From contig NZ_CAMPYN010000024.1 in the NCBI RefSeq assembly GCF_946998255.1, positions 1 to 16,842 on the forward strand: a stretch of DNA of 16,842 bases, read 5' to 3'. Each line of letters begins with the position of its first letter. Position 1 is the first letter of the stretch. Of the stretch, positions 1 through 6,538 are shown piece by piece. Both the position numbers and the translations under genes were made by a program. This stretch comes from an uncultured Helcococcus sp. Its GTDB lineage: Bacteria > Bacillota > Clostridia > Tissierellales > Peptoniphilaceae. The notes under the pieces were generated by a model, which was given only the letters and a program-made list of their open reading frames with translations, had not been told where the DNA came from and did not search any database.

Positions 1-75
1 TGGAGCGGATGAGGAGATTCGAACTCCCGACCCTCGCCTTGGCAAGGCGATGCTCTACCACTGAGCCACATCCGC
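1..75 (-). tRNA. tRNA-Gly (anticodon GCC)
   Basis: Read on the minus strand this folds into a full cloverleaf. The acceptor stem GCGGATG pairs with CATCCGC, followed by discriminator U and an encoded CCA that falls on the first bases of the window. The D-arm is GCTC-AGTGGTA-GAGC. The anticodon stem TCGCC/GGCGA holds the loop TTGCCAA, with anticodon GCC at 41-43. The T-arm has the usual GTTCGAA core. It lies 4 nt downstream of tRNA-Met and is almost certainly co-transcribed with it. More tRNAs could follow beyond the left edge. Confidence 0.97.
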
Positions 76-79
76 ATAT

Positions 80-156
80 TGGTAGCGGTAGACAGACTTG
101 AACTGCCGACACCACGGGTATGAACCGTGTGCTCTAGCCAGCTGAGCTATACCGCC
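80..156 (-). tRNA. tRNA-Met (anticodon CAU), elongator type
   Basis: This is a 77-nt minus-strand cloverleaf. The acceptor stem GGCGGTA pairs with TACCGCT, closing with a G1-U72 wobble, then discriminator A and encoded CCA. The anticodon stem CACGG/CCGTG holds the loop TTCATAC, with anticodon CAU at 120-122. It is not the initiator: the C1-A72 mismatch and the three G-C pairs next to the anticodon loop are absent. The overall sequence resembles the elongator tRNA-Met of Bacillus, including the G1-U72 pair, rather than the lysidine-modified tRNA-Ile(CAU). It is the first gene of the leftward tRNA transcript. Confidence 0.95.
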
Positions 157-174
157 GTAATTAGCAACATTCTT

Positions 175-203
175 ATATTAGCACTTTAAAAATAAAATGT
201 CAA
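175..203 (-). promoter_or_regulatory. Promoter of the tRNA-Met/tRNA-Gly transcript
   Basis: On the minus strand a perfect -35 TTGACA (198-203) is followed by a 17-bp spacer and a -10 TAATAT (175-180). The -10 is preceded by TGC, an extended -10 element. Transcription would start near 168, about 12 nt before the mature 5' end of tRNA-Met. This fits a strong vegetative sigma-A promoter for stable RNA. Confidence 0.8.
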
Positions 204-254
204 ATCATATTTAAATAAAATCTTTATAAGTATTTTTTAGTATTCAAACTTAAA

Positions 255-263
255 TGTTATAAT
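255..263 (+). promoter_or_regulatory. Extended -10 promoter for the acyl-CoA dehydrogenase-family gene
   Basis: TGT-TATAAT (TATAAT at 258-263, TG at 255-256) forms a consensus extended -10 element, 19 nt before the start codon at 283. No good -35 is seen 17 bp upstream (235-240 reads TTTTAG), as is common for extended -10 promoters. The predicted transcript has a very short leader containing the AAGGAGG ribosome binding site at 271-277. It is divergent from the tRNA promoter. Confidence 0.55.
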
Positions 264-282
264 TATAAAAAAGGAGGCAGGA

Positions 283-1425
283 ATGTTTTTAAAAGAAGAA
301 TTACTATTAAAATTTAGAGAACGTGCACCAAAATATGACAAAGAAAATACTTTTTCATATGAAGATTATGAAGATTTGAAAAAAGCGGGTTATTTATCAG
401 CCCAAGTTCCAAAAGAATATGGGGGAGCAGGACTTTCACTTAAAGAAATAGCCCATGAACAAACTAGGTTAGCTATGTATGCACCAGGTACAGCCTTAGG
501 TATCAATATGCACCAAATTATAGTTGGTCTTGCTAATTACATGGTTAGAAAAGGGAATGATAAGGGAATACAAATCTTAAAAGATGCTGCAGCAGGAAAG
601 CTATTATCATTCGGAATTTCTGAACCAGCAAATGACAGAGTTTTATTTGGATCTATAACAGATGCTAAAAAGCAAGATGATGGTTCATATATATTTAATG
701 GTCCAAAAGTATTCATTTCAATGTCTGGTGAGGCTGATAAATTTGTTATATATGGAAATGATTCAGCAGACAAAGATAATCCGAAATCAGTTTTTGCCTA
801 TGTGGACAACGATGAAGACCATGTAATTGTTGATAGAAACTGGGATACATTAGGTATGAGAGCAACCCAGTCATATAATTTAGAATTGAAAGATTTAAAA
901 GCAAGTAAAGATGAAATCTTAACTATAATTAAACCAACTGATATAAGTGATCCTGTATTATTAGGTATCTTTGCTAATTTTGAAATATTACTAGCTGCTA
1001 CTTACCATGGTATCGGTAAGAGAGCCTTAGAAGTAGGAATAGAAACTGTAAAGAAGAGAAAATCAGTTGCAAACAATACGACCTATAGCAATGACCCGCT
1101 TATAAGAGAGAGAATTGCAAATGCGGCCTTAATGTTAAACACTATCCAACCACAAATTGATAGGATAGCAGATGATTTTATCAATGATGTTGATTATGGA
1201 AAATGGTTATTGCCAAGCCTATCAGCCATCAAAAATTATTCAACAGAAACATCCTATAAAGTTGTAGAAGAAATGGTTAGAGCTTCTGGTGGCTCTTCAT
1301 ATAGCAACAACAAAGAATTATCTAGACTATATAGGGATGTTTTAGCAGGATTATTCCAACCATCTGATATGGAATCTCTAAAAAATTCTTGGGCTAATAC
1401 AATATTTGGACCGATAGAAAAATAA
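283..1425 (+). CDS. Acyl-CoA dehydrogenase-family flavoprotein lacking the C-terminal catalytic Glu
   Basis: The product has 380 residues, the usual length for a single-chain acyl-CoA dehydrogenase, and is predicted to be a soluble FAD enzyme. Family marks appear in order: PKEYGGAGLS (43-52), FGISEPAND (110-118, flavin/substrate loop), GPKVFIS (140-146), LGMRATQS (190-197), then the helical C-terminal domain ending in LYRDVLAGLFQPSD (349-362). In typical short-chain enzymes this last stretch reads RDxxxxxIYEGT and the Glu abstracts the alpha proton; here a Pro (360) sits at that place. That pattern is closer to the YdbM/DszC-like branches, some of which are flavin monooxygenases or of unknown function, so the substrate and even the reaction are open. 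The start is set by AAGGAGG at 271-277, 5 nt before the ATG. It precedes ldh with no terminator between, so read-through is possible. Confidence 0.85.
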   Translation: MFLKEELLLKFRERAPKYDKENTFSYEDYEDLKKAGYLSAQVPKEYGGAGLSLKEIAHEQTRLAMYAPGTALGINMHQIIVGLANYMVRKGNDKGIQILKDAAAGKLLSFGISEPANDRVLFGSITDAKKQDDGSYIFNGPKVFISMSGEADKFVIYGNDSADKDNPKSVFAYVDNDEDHVIVDRNWDTLGMRATQSYNLELKDLKASKDEILTIIKPTDISDPVLLGIFANFEILLAATYHGIGKRALEVGIETVKKRKSVANNTTYSNDPLIRERIANAALMLNTIQPQIDRIADDFINDVDYGKWLLPSLSAIKNYSTETSYKVVEEMVRASGGSSYSNNKELSRLYRDVLAGLFQPSDMESLKNSWANTIFGPIEK

Positions 1426-1437
1426 TATATTTAATAA

Positions 1438-1451
1438 GTGATGTTAATCAC
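1438..1451. promoter_or_regulatory. Crp/Fnr-type palindrome upstream of ldh
   Basis: GTGAT-GTTA-ATCAC is a perfect 5-bp inverted repeat. In its flanks it reads AGTGA-N6-TCACA, 9 of 10 positions of the Crp half-site consensus TGTGA-N6-TCACA, and 8 of 10 of the Fnr consensus TTGAT-N4-ATCAA. Its centre (1444.5) is about 41.5 bp before the start predicted from the -10 at 1474-1479, the classical class II activator position. It is followed by an A-run rather than a T-run, so it is not a plus-strand terminator. The regulator is not identified here. Confidence 0.5.
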
Positions 1452-1473
1452 AGAAAAAAATAATGATTAGAAT

Positions 1474-1479
1474 TATAAT
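1474..1479 (+). promoter_or_regulatory. -10 element of the ldh promoter
   Basis: A perfect TATAAT lies 32 bp before the ldh start codon, with no recognisable -35 (1451-1456 reads CAGAAA) and no TG extension. A promoter lacking a -35 but carrying a Crp/Fnr-like palindrome near -41.5 suggests dependence on an activator. The predicted start is near 1486, inside the Rex-like operator. Confidence 0.5.
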
Positions 1480-1480
1480 T

Positions 1481-1498
1481 GAGTTAAATCATTAACAA
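1481..1498. promoter_or_regulatory. Rex-type (NADH-sensing repressor) operator of ldh
   Basis: The 18-bp site matches the clostridial Rex consensus TTGTTAA-N4-TTAACAA at 12 of 14 specified positions: GAGTTAA-ATCA-TTAACAA, with only the first two bases off. It contains the perfect inverted repeat GTTAA-N4-TTAAC. It covers the predicted transcription start just downstream of the -10, where a bound repressor would block initiation. Rex is known to repress fermentation genes, including ldh, when NADH/NAD+ is low. The rex gene itself is not in this window. Confidence 0.65.
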
Positions 1499-1510
1499 AA
1501 GGGGGCTCCA

Positions 1511-2443
1511 ATGAAAGATAAAATAATTTTAATAGGTGACGGTGCAGTTGGTTCATCATATGCTTTTGCCTTGACCTTGATGGGAATAGGTAGAGAATTA
1601 GGCATCATAGATGTAAACTTTAATAAGGCTGAAGGTGATGCAATGGACCTATCAGACGCTTTATCATTTACTGATCCGAAATCAATTTATGCTGCAAACT
1701 ATGAAGATTGTAAAGATGCAACAATAGTTGCAATCACAGCAGGTTTACCTCAAAAAGAAGGTGAAACTAGATTACAATTAGTAGATAAAAATATAAAAAT
1801 TATTAAAGATATAGTTGAAAGAGTTGTAAGTACAGGATTTAATGGAATATTTTTAATAGCATCAAATCCAGTTGATATCATGACTTATGCAACATGGAAG
1901 TTTTCAGGATTTAATGCAAATAGGGTAATTGGTACAGGTACTGCCTTGGACTCTTCAAGATTTAGAAAAGAAATTGCTGAAGTAGCAAATGTTGATCCAA
2001 GATCAGTTCAAGCTTATATCTTAGGTGAACATGGTGATAGTGAATTCCCACTATGGTCACATGCTAACATTGGTGGCGTTCCTATAGATGAATATGTAAG
2101 ATTAAACTATATCAATGAACATGACTTACTAAATACTTTTGAAAATGTAAGAGATGCTGCTTATAAAATAATTGATAGAAAGGGAGCAACATTCTACGGA
2201 ATAGCTGCAGCTATGGCTAAGATAACTCAAGCTATCCTAAATGATGAAAACTCTATATATTCAGTCTCAGCTTACCTAAGAGGGGAATTTGGACATGATG
2301 ATATTTACATCGGAGTTCCTGCAATTATCAACTCTAATGGTATAAGAAAAGTATTAGAAATACCTTTAACAGATACTGAACAAGAAAGAATGGATGAATC
2401 TGTAAAAACAATAAAAGAAATAACTAAAAAATCATTAAAATAA
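1511..2443 (+). CDS. ldh: L-lactate dehydrogenase
   Basis: The enzyme reduces pyruvate to L-lactate with NADH, regenerating NAD+ in fermentation; it is cytosolic and usually tetrameric. The 310 residues are of normal family length. Visible are the NAD loop GDGAVGSS (9-16) with the acidic residue D34 ending the second strand, and the active-site loop AGLPQKEGETR (77-87), where Q81 marks lactate rather than malate specificity and R87 is the mobile-loop Arg. NPVD (119-122), D147, R150 and the catalytic H174 in GEHGDSEF follow. R152, equivalent to FBP-site Arg173 of Bacillus LDH, is kept, but the position of FBP-site His188 is Q167, so allosteric activation may differ. The ribosome binding site is an atypical AGGGGG (1500-1505), 5 nt before the ATG. 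It is monocistronic, with its own operator region and terminator. Confidence 0.95.
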   Translation: MKDKIILIGDGAVGSSYAFALTLMGIGRELGIIDVNFNKAEGDAMDLSDALSFTDPKSIYAANYEDCKDATIVAITAGLPQKEGETRLQLVDKNIKIIKDIVERVVSTGFNGIFLIASNPVDIMTYATWKFSGFNANRVIGTGTALDSSRFRKEIAEVANVDPRSVQAYILGEHGDSEFPLWSHANIGGVPIDEYVRLNYINEHDLLNTFENVRDAAYKIIDRKGATFYGIAAAMAKITQAILNDENSIYSVSAYLRGEFGHDDIYIGVPAIINSNGIRKVLEIPLTDTEQERMDESVKTIKEITKKSLK

Positions 2444-2452
2444 TCAAAATAG

Positions 2453-2490
2453 AAAACTCTACTGAAAAAAAGTAGAGTTTTTTATTTATT
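2453..2490 (+). terminator. Intrinsic terminator of ldh
   Basis: An 11-bp perfect stem, AAAACTCTACT (2453-2463) with AGTAGAGTTTT (2471-2481), encloses the 7-nt loop GAAAAAA and runs into a T-rich tail. It lies 10 nt after the ldh stop codon and separates ldh from the ruv block. Confidence 0.92.
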
Positions 2491-2629
2491 AAAAATTTTT
2501 AATTATAGGATTTTTCAAAATAAAAAATTTAATTTTTTGTGAAAATAAAATATCAACTTTAACAGTGTTATTTATAAGCTTTAAAAAAAAATATGAAAAA
2601 ATACAGTAATAAAGAACATTTGTTTTGTA

Positions 2630-2658
2630 TAGATATTGTAACTATTTTGTAGTATACT
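2630..2658 (+). promoter_or_regulatory. Candidate promoter of the ruv block
   Basis: TATACT (2653-2658) fits a -10 and TAGATA (2630-2635) is a 4-of-6 -35 at 17-bp spacing. This is the best promoter in the 243-bp AT-rich interval between ldh and the next gene; transcription would start near 2665. Apart from the ldh terminator, this promoter and the Rex-like site that follows, I see nothing else in the interval. Confidence 0.5.
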
Positions 2659-2676
2659 TTGTTAAGTAATTCAGAA
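2659..2676. promoter_or_regulatory. Possible Rex-like site at the ruv-block promoter
   Basis: TTGTTAA-GTAA-TTCAGAA has a perfect left Rex half-site and 12 of 14 consensus positions overall, directly after the -10, the same geometry as at ldh. The right half is imperfect and runs into the ribosome binding site AAAGGAG (2675-2681). In such an AT-rich sequence it may be fortuitous. Confidence 0.3.
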
Positions 2677-2686
2677 AGGAGATGGT

Positions 2687-3409
2687 ATGCAAGGATTAGA
2701 AAAAAATATCGACTTTGAAAAAAGTTTAGAATATCAATTCTTATATAATGACGATCCTGACTCTATTTTCTTGCTACTATCTTGGCTTGAAAATAACAAT
2801 TTAGGTGACAGCTTAGTACCTAAATACACTGTGACAAAAGCTTTACTTACTGGATTGAGAAGATCTATTAGAGGAAGGAAAGATAAAAAGACTATTGTTG
2901 ATGCTATCAATAAATTGGTTGCTGATGACTTAAGTAGAATGGAATTAGCATTTACTATAAAAGCTTATAGAAATGCATATTATTCAACCCAACTAGTTGA
3001 TCAGTTGGAAAGGATAGCTTTAAGAAGATATAGTCCAAATAAATTGACTAAAATGAAATGTTTATTCCACGATACCGACAACTCAGAAGTCTTGGCCTTC
3101 AAAAATAAGATAGAAGAAGAGATAAGAAAAAATAAGATTGAGTTGGAAAATGAATATCATTGCAATTACTTCTTAGATAAAAATATTAAACATAAATTCT
3201 TTAGAGTAAACTTCCATATGGATAAACAAGTTGTCCTAGGTTATCCAAATACTGAGATTTTAACATTGGAAGGTGACAACCTAACTATAAATGAAATAAA
3301 ACACCTATATTCTAAGTCGAAATTTTACATAAATAGACAATTAAAGATTGCTTACTTCAACCAATTTTGGTATGCCTTAAATGATACTGTATTAAGTAGG
3401 TATAGATGA
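2687..3409 (+). CDS. Uncharacterised protein, coupled to ruvC
   Basis: I do not recognise this 240-residue protein. It has no signal peptide and no membrane segment. It is rich in Lys, Glu, Asn and Leu, mainly helical in its first two thirds by residue pattern, with a mixed, more strand-like C-terminal third rich in Tyr and Phe. A basic stretch, RRSIRGRKDKK, lies around residues 58-68, and no metal-binding Cys/His cluster is seen. The start is supported by AAAGGAG at 2675-2681. Its stop overlaps the ruvC start (ATGA, 3406-3409), so translation of the two is probably coupled. As first gene of the ruvCAB block it may be linked to recombination or repair, but that is only inference from position. 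Confidence 0.85.
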   Translation: MQGLEKNIDFEKSLEYQFLYNDDPDSIFLLLSWLENNNLGDSLVPKYTVTKALLTGLRRSIRGRKDKKTIVDAINKLVADDLSRMELAFTIKAYRNAYYSTQLVDQLERIALRRYSPNKLTKMKCLFHDTDNSEVLAFKNKIEEEIRKNKIELENEYHCNYFLDKNIKHKFFRVNFHMDKQVVLGYPNTEILTLEGDNLTINEIKHLYSKSKFYINRQLKIAYFNQFWYALNDTVLSRYR

Positions 3410-3900
3410 TAATTTTAGGTATAGACCCTGGAATTGCTATCGTAGGATATGGTATAATAGAAAAGATAGGAAGTAAGATTAATCTATTAGAATATGGGAG
3501 TATACAAACAAATGCAAATACTAGTACTCCATTGAGACTTGAAATTATATTTAATGAGCTTAACGGTATAATTAAAGAGTTTAAGCCGGATGAAGTAGCC
3601 TATGAGAAACTATTCCATCAAAAAAACTCCAAGACAGTTATAGACGTTAGCCAAGCTAGGGGAGTTGAAGTCCTAGCGGCTCAAATTAACAATTTAGATA
3701 TTTTTGAATATACACCTTTACAAGTCAAAACTGCCATTACAGGATATGGTAGAGCCTCGAAAAATCAAGTTCAAGAAGGCGTAAAGAGATTATTAAATCT
3801 TACTACAATTCCTAAACCTGATGATGCGGCTGATGCATTAGCTATTGCTATTTGTCATAGCTTCTCAGGGAAGTTCAGAGATTTATATAAGATGGAGTAA
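3406..3900 (+). CDS. ruvC: Holliday junction resolvase RuvC
   Basis: RuvC is the dimeric, metal-dependent endonuclease that cuts Holliday junctions symmetrically during recombinational repair, working with the RuvAB motor. The 164 residues match the family length. The four acidic catalytic residues are visible: D7 in GIDPG, E67 in AYEKLF, and D140 and D143 in PDDAADALAIAI near the C terminus. Catalytic residues and fold place it firmly in the RuvC group rather than the YqgF group. The ATG overlaps the upstream stop as ATGA and has no strong binding site of its own, so it likely depends on termination-reinitiation from the preceding gene. ruvA follows after 2 nt. Confidence 0.96.
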   Translation: MIILGIDPGIAIVGYGIIEKIGSKINLLEYGSIQTNANTSTPLRLEIIFNELNGIIKEFKPDEVAYEKLFHQKNSKTVIDVSQARGVEVLAAQINNLDIFEYTPLQVKTAITGYGRASKNQVQEGVKRLLNLTTIPKPDDAADALAIAICHSFSGKFRDLYKME

Positions 3901-3902
3901 AG

Positions 3903-4502
3903 ATGTTTTCATATATTATTGGACAAGTAAAAGACTTAAAAGAAGACTACATAGTTTTAGAAAATAATAATATAGGCTATAAAATTTATATGCCAGCAAA
4001 AGACATTTCTACATTGATTAAAAATGAGATGCATACAATATATACAGAATTCGTAGTGAGAGAAGATTCTGTTACTTTGTATGGTTTCATATCCATTGAT
4101 GATTTAGAAATGTTTTTAAGTTTAAATACAGTTTCAGGTATAGGACCTAAAGCTGCACTTGCTATTTTGTCATCCATGACAGTTCATGAATTACAAGTAG
4201 CGATTATATCAAATGATATAAATACCATCACTAGGGCACCTGGAGTAGGTAAAAAAACTGCTTCTCGTTTGATATTAGAATTGACTGATAAGATTGATGC
4301 AGAAAAAGTACTTGCTATGAATCCAGACTCAGCTACTAGAGAAACTATATTTAGTAAAAACGAAGACTATGATGTTGCTATTGAGGGGCTTATTGGTCTT
4401 GGCTATAGCAAACAAGATGCTGAACATGCCCTTAAAGGTATAGATTTAGAAGGTATGGACTTATCAACTATAGTTAAAACGGCACTTAAGAGGTTATCAT
4501 AA
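3903..4502 (+). CDS. ruvA: Holliday junction DNA-binding subunit RuvA
   Basis: RuvA forms tetramers that hold the Holliday junction in a square-planar form and load the RuvB motor for branch migration. The 199 residues show the usual three parts: an OB-fold domain (about 1-64, ending LYGF), a domain with two helix-hairpin-helix motifs (VSGIGPKAALAIL at 77-89, APGVGKKTASRLILEL at 112-127), and after an acidic linker a C-terminal three-helix RuvB-binding domain (about 150-199, with GLIGLGYSKQDAEHAL). GGAG within the last ruvC codons serves as ribosome binding site. Its stop overlaps the ruvB start (TAATG), implying coupled synthesis of the two motor subunits. Confidence 0.96.
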   Translation: MFSYIIGQVKDLKEDYIVLENNNIGYKIYMPAKDISTLIKNEMHTIYTEFVVREDSVTLYGFISIDDLEMFLSLNTVSGIGPKAALAILSSMTVHELQVAIISNDINTITRAPGVGKKTASRLILELTDKIDAEKVLAMNPDSATRETIFSKNEDYDVAIEGLIGLGYSKQDAEHALKGIDLEGMDLSTIVKTALKRLS

Positions 4503-5509
4503 TGTCAGAAAATAGGATAGTTGGTTCCAATATAATTTCTGAAGAAGAAAAAAACGAATATAGCCTAAGACCTAGGTGGTTGACTGAATATATTGGACAA
4601 GAAAAAGTAAAAGAAAAACTGAAAATTTTTACAAAAGCAGCCAAGCAAAGAAATGATTCCTTAGACCATGTGCTTTTACAAGGACCTCCAGGACTAGGTA
4701 AAACTACTTTGTCCCATATCATTGCAAATGAATTAGGTGTAAATATTAAAATTACATCTGGTCCAGCTATTACTAGAGCAGGAGATTTAGCATCTATTTT
4801 AACAAACCTAGAAGCTAACGATGTTTTATTTATAGACGAAATCCATAGGTTAAATAAGTCTGTTGAAGAAGTTTTATATTCTGCAATGGAAGACTTTGCC
4901 TTAGATATCATAGTAGGTAAGGGACCTGCAGCACAAAGCTTAAGAATTGACTTAGAGCACTTCACCCTGATAGGTGCAACTACAAAAGCTGGTATGCTAT
5001 CATCACCTTTAAGGGATAGATTTGGAGTCTTATTAGAATTAGACCTATATGGGGAAGAAGACTTATCCCATATAGTTACTAGGTCAGCTGATATATTAGA
5101 AGTAGAAATTGCTCCAGAAGCTGCACTTGAGATAGGAAGAAGGTCTAGGGGAACACCTCGTATAGCAAATAGACTACTAAAAAGAGTAAGAGACTATGCG
5201 CAAATTAGAGGTGATGGAAATATAGATTTAGACTTAGCTAAAGACGCTTTAGAATTTTTAGATGTAGATGAAAAAGGTTTAGACCAATTAGATAAAAAGA
5301 TAGTACAAATAATTGCTGAAAACTTTTCCGGTGGTCCAGTAGGGCTGGATACAATAGCAGCTGCCACTGGTAATGAATCAATTACTATAGAAGAAGTTTA
5401 TGAGCCTTATTTATTGCAAATAGGATTCTTAAATAGAACACCAAGAGGAAGAGTTTTAAGTAAAAAAGCATATGACCATTATGGTTTAGACTATAAAAAG
5501 GAAAGTTAA
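4502..5509 (+). CDS. ruvB: Holliday junction branch-migration ATPase RuvB
   Basis: RuvB is the hexameric AAA+ motor that pumps DNA through the RuvA-bound junction. The 335 residues are the usual length. Visible are Walker A GPPGLGKTT (61-69), Walker B LFIDE (109-113) followed by HRL, the sensor 1 stretch IGATTKAG (157-164), the arginine finger R173 in LRDRFG, and the sensor 2 segment RGTPRIANRLL. A C-terminal winged-helix DNA-binding domain includes TPRGR near residue 318-322. Start and stop both overlap neighbours by one base (TAATG at each end), so ruvA, ruvB and queA should be translated as a coupled set. Confidence 0.97.
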   Translation: MSENRIVGSNIISEEEKNEYSLRPRWLTEYIGQEKVKEKLKIFTKAAKQRNDSLDHVLLQGPPGLGKTTLSHIIANELGVNIKITSGPAITRAGDLASILTNLEANDVLFIDEIHRLNKSVEEVLYSAMEDFALDIIVGKGPAAQSLRIDLEHFTLIGATTKAGMLSSPLRDRFGVLLELDLYGEEDLSHIVTRSADILEVEIAPEAALEIGRRSRGTPRIANRLLKRVRDYAQIRGDGNIDLDLAKDALEFLDVDEKGLDQLDKKIVQIIAENFSGGPVGLDTIAAATGNESITIEEVYEPYLLQIGFLNRTPRGRVLSKKAYDHYGLDYKKES

Positions 5510-6531
5510 TGAATACAAAAGATTTTGATTTTGAATTGGATGAATCTTTTATCGCCCAACACCCTGAAGATAAAAGGTCCGAATCCAAGCTAATGGTGTT
5601 AAATAGAAAAGAAGATACCATAGAACACAAGAAATTTTACAATATTATAGACTATTTAAATCCGGGGGATGTTTTAGTAGTTAATGACTCCAAGGTTATA
5701 CCTGCTCGTTTATTTGGTCATAGACCAGATAGGGAAGAAGAATTAGAAGTATTTTTATTAAATAATACTGAAGGTAAAAAGTGGGAATGCCTTGTAAAAC
5801 CAGGTAGAAAAATGAAACTTGGTACAAAAGTTATATTTTCTGATAAATTATCCGGCACAGTTGTAGATATTACAGATGAAGGCCATAGGATATTTGATAT
5901 GGAATATGAAGGAATCTTCAATGAAATCTTAGAAGAAGTAGGGAAAATGCCTCTTCCTCCATATATTACAGAAAGGCTAGAAGATAGTTCCAAATATCAA
6001 ACAGTTTATGCTAAATATGATGGTTCAGTAGCTGCTCCAACAGCAGGTCTACATTTTACTGAAGAGTTGTTAGAAAAGATCAAAGAAAAAGGTGTGAAAG
6101 TAGCCCATGTTACCTTGCATGTTGGCTTAGGTACTTTCAAACCGGTTAGCGATGATAAGATTGAAGACCACAAAATGCATAGTGAATACTATATCTTAAA
6201 TAAAGAAAATGCAGATATTATAAATCAAGCTAAAAGATCAGGTCATAAGGTTATAGCAGTAGGTACAACTTCTATAAGAACCTTAGAAAGTATAGCTAAA
6301 AAACTAGGACACCTAGAAGCAGATTCTGGTTTTACTGATATATTCATATATCCAGGTTTTAAGTTTGAAGTAGTTGATTCTTTAATAACCAATTTCCACC
6401 TACCAAAATCAACCTTGATCATGTTAATAAGTGCCTTATATGATAGAGAAAAAATACTAAATGCATATGAAGTTGCCAAAGAAAACCATTATAGGTTCTT
6501 TAGTTTTGGTGATGCGATGTTTATAAATTAG
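5509..6531 (+). CDS. queA: S-adenosylmethionine:tRNA ribosyltransferase-isomerase QueA
   Basis: QueA moves the ribosyl group of S-adenosylmethionine onto 7-aminomethyl-7-deazaguanine in tRNA, forming epoxyqueuosine at wobble position 34 of GUN anticodons. The 340 residues match the family. Typical segments are LVVNDSKVIPARLFG near the N terminus, APTAGLHF (176-183), HVGLGTF, and LITNFHLPKSTLIML near the C terminus. It is followed directly by tgt, which performs the preceding base-exchange step, so two queuosine steps are encoded side by side. The binding site for tgt (AGGAG) overlaps the queA stop. The preQ1 synthesis genes are not in the window. Confidence 0.96.
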   Translation: MNTKDFDFELDESFIAQHPEDKRSESKLMVLNRKEDTIEHKKFYNIIDYLNPGDVLVVNDSKVIPARLFGHRPDREEELEVFLLNNTEGKKWECLVKPGRKMKLGTKVIFSDKLSGTVVDITDEGHRIFDMEYEGIFNEILEEVGKMPLPPYITERLEDSSKYQTVYAKYDGSVAAPTAGLHFTEELLEKIKEKGVKVAHVTLHVGLGTFKPVSDDKIEDHKMHSEYYILNKENADIINQAKRSGHKVIAVGTTSIRTLESIAKKLGHLEADSGFTDIFIYPGFKFEVVDSLITNFHLPKSTLIMLISALYDREKILNAYEVAKENHYRFFSFGDAMFIN

Positions 6532-6538
6532 GAGTAAT

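Noticed and set aside
80..156. Initiator tRNA or tRNA-Ile(CAU) as identity for the CAU tRNA
   Set aside because: It lacks the C1-A72 mismatch and the three G-C anticodon-stem pairs of initiator tRNA, and its acceptor and anticodon stems resemble Firmicute elongator tRNA-Met, not tRNA-Ile2.
1438..1460. The GTGAT/ATCAC hairpin as a terminator of the acyl-CoA dehydrogenase-family gene
   Set aside because: The 5-bp stem is followed by an A-run on the plus strand, not a T-run. Its size, symmetry and position relative to the ldh -10 fit a protein-binding site better.
2593..2652. A 19-codon plus-strand frame (starting MKKYSNK) in the ldh-ruv interval
   Set aside because: It has no ribosome binding site, ends inside the promoter of the next gene and has low-complexity AT-rich composition.
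2491..2652. Origin, repeat array or small RNA in the AT-rich interval after ldh
   Set aside because: I saw only short A/T runs and chance palindromes such as AAGCTT, with no DnaA-box cluster, direct repeats or second terminator.
4486..4965. A 159-codon minus-strand open frame opposite ruvB, and other antisense frames of 60-125 codons
   Set aside because: They lie entirely or almost entirely opposite conserved genes, have Ser/Leu-rich composition typical of the reverse of AT-rich coding sequence, and show no recognisable domains or consistent ribosome binding sites.
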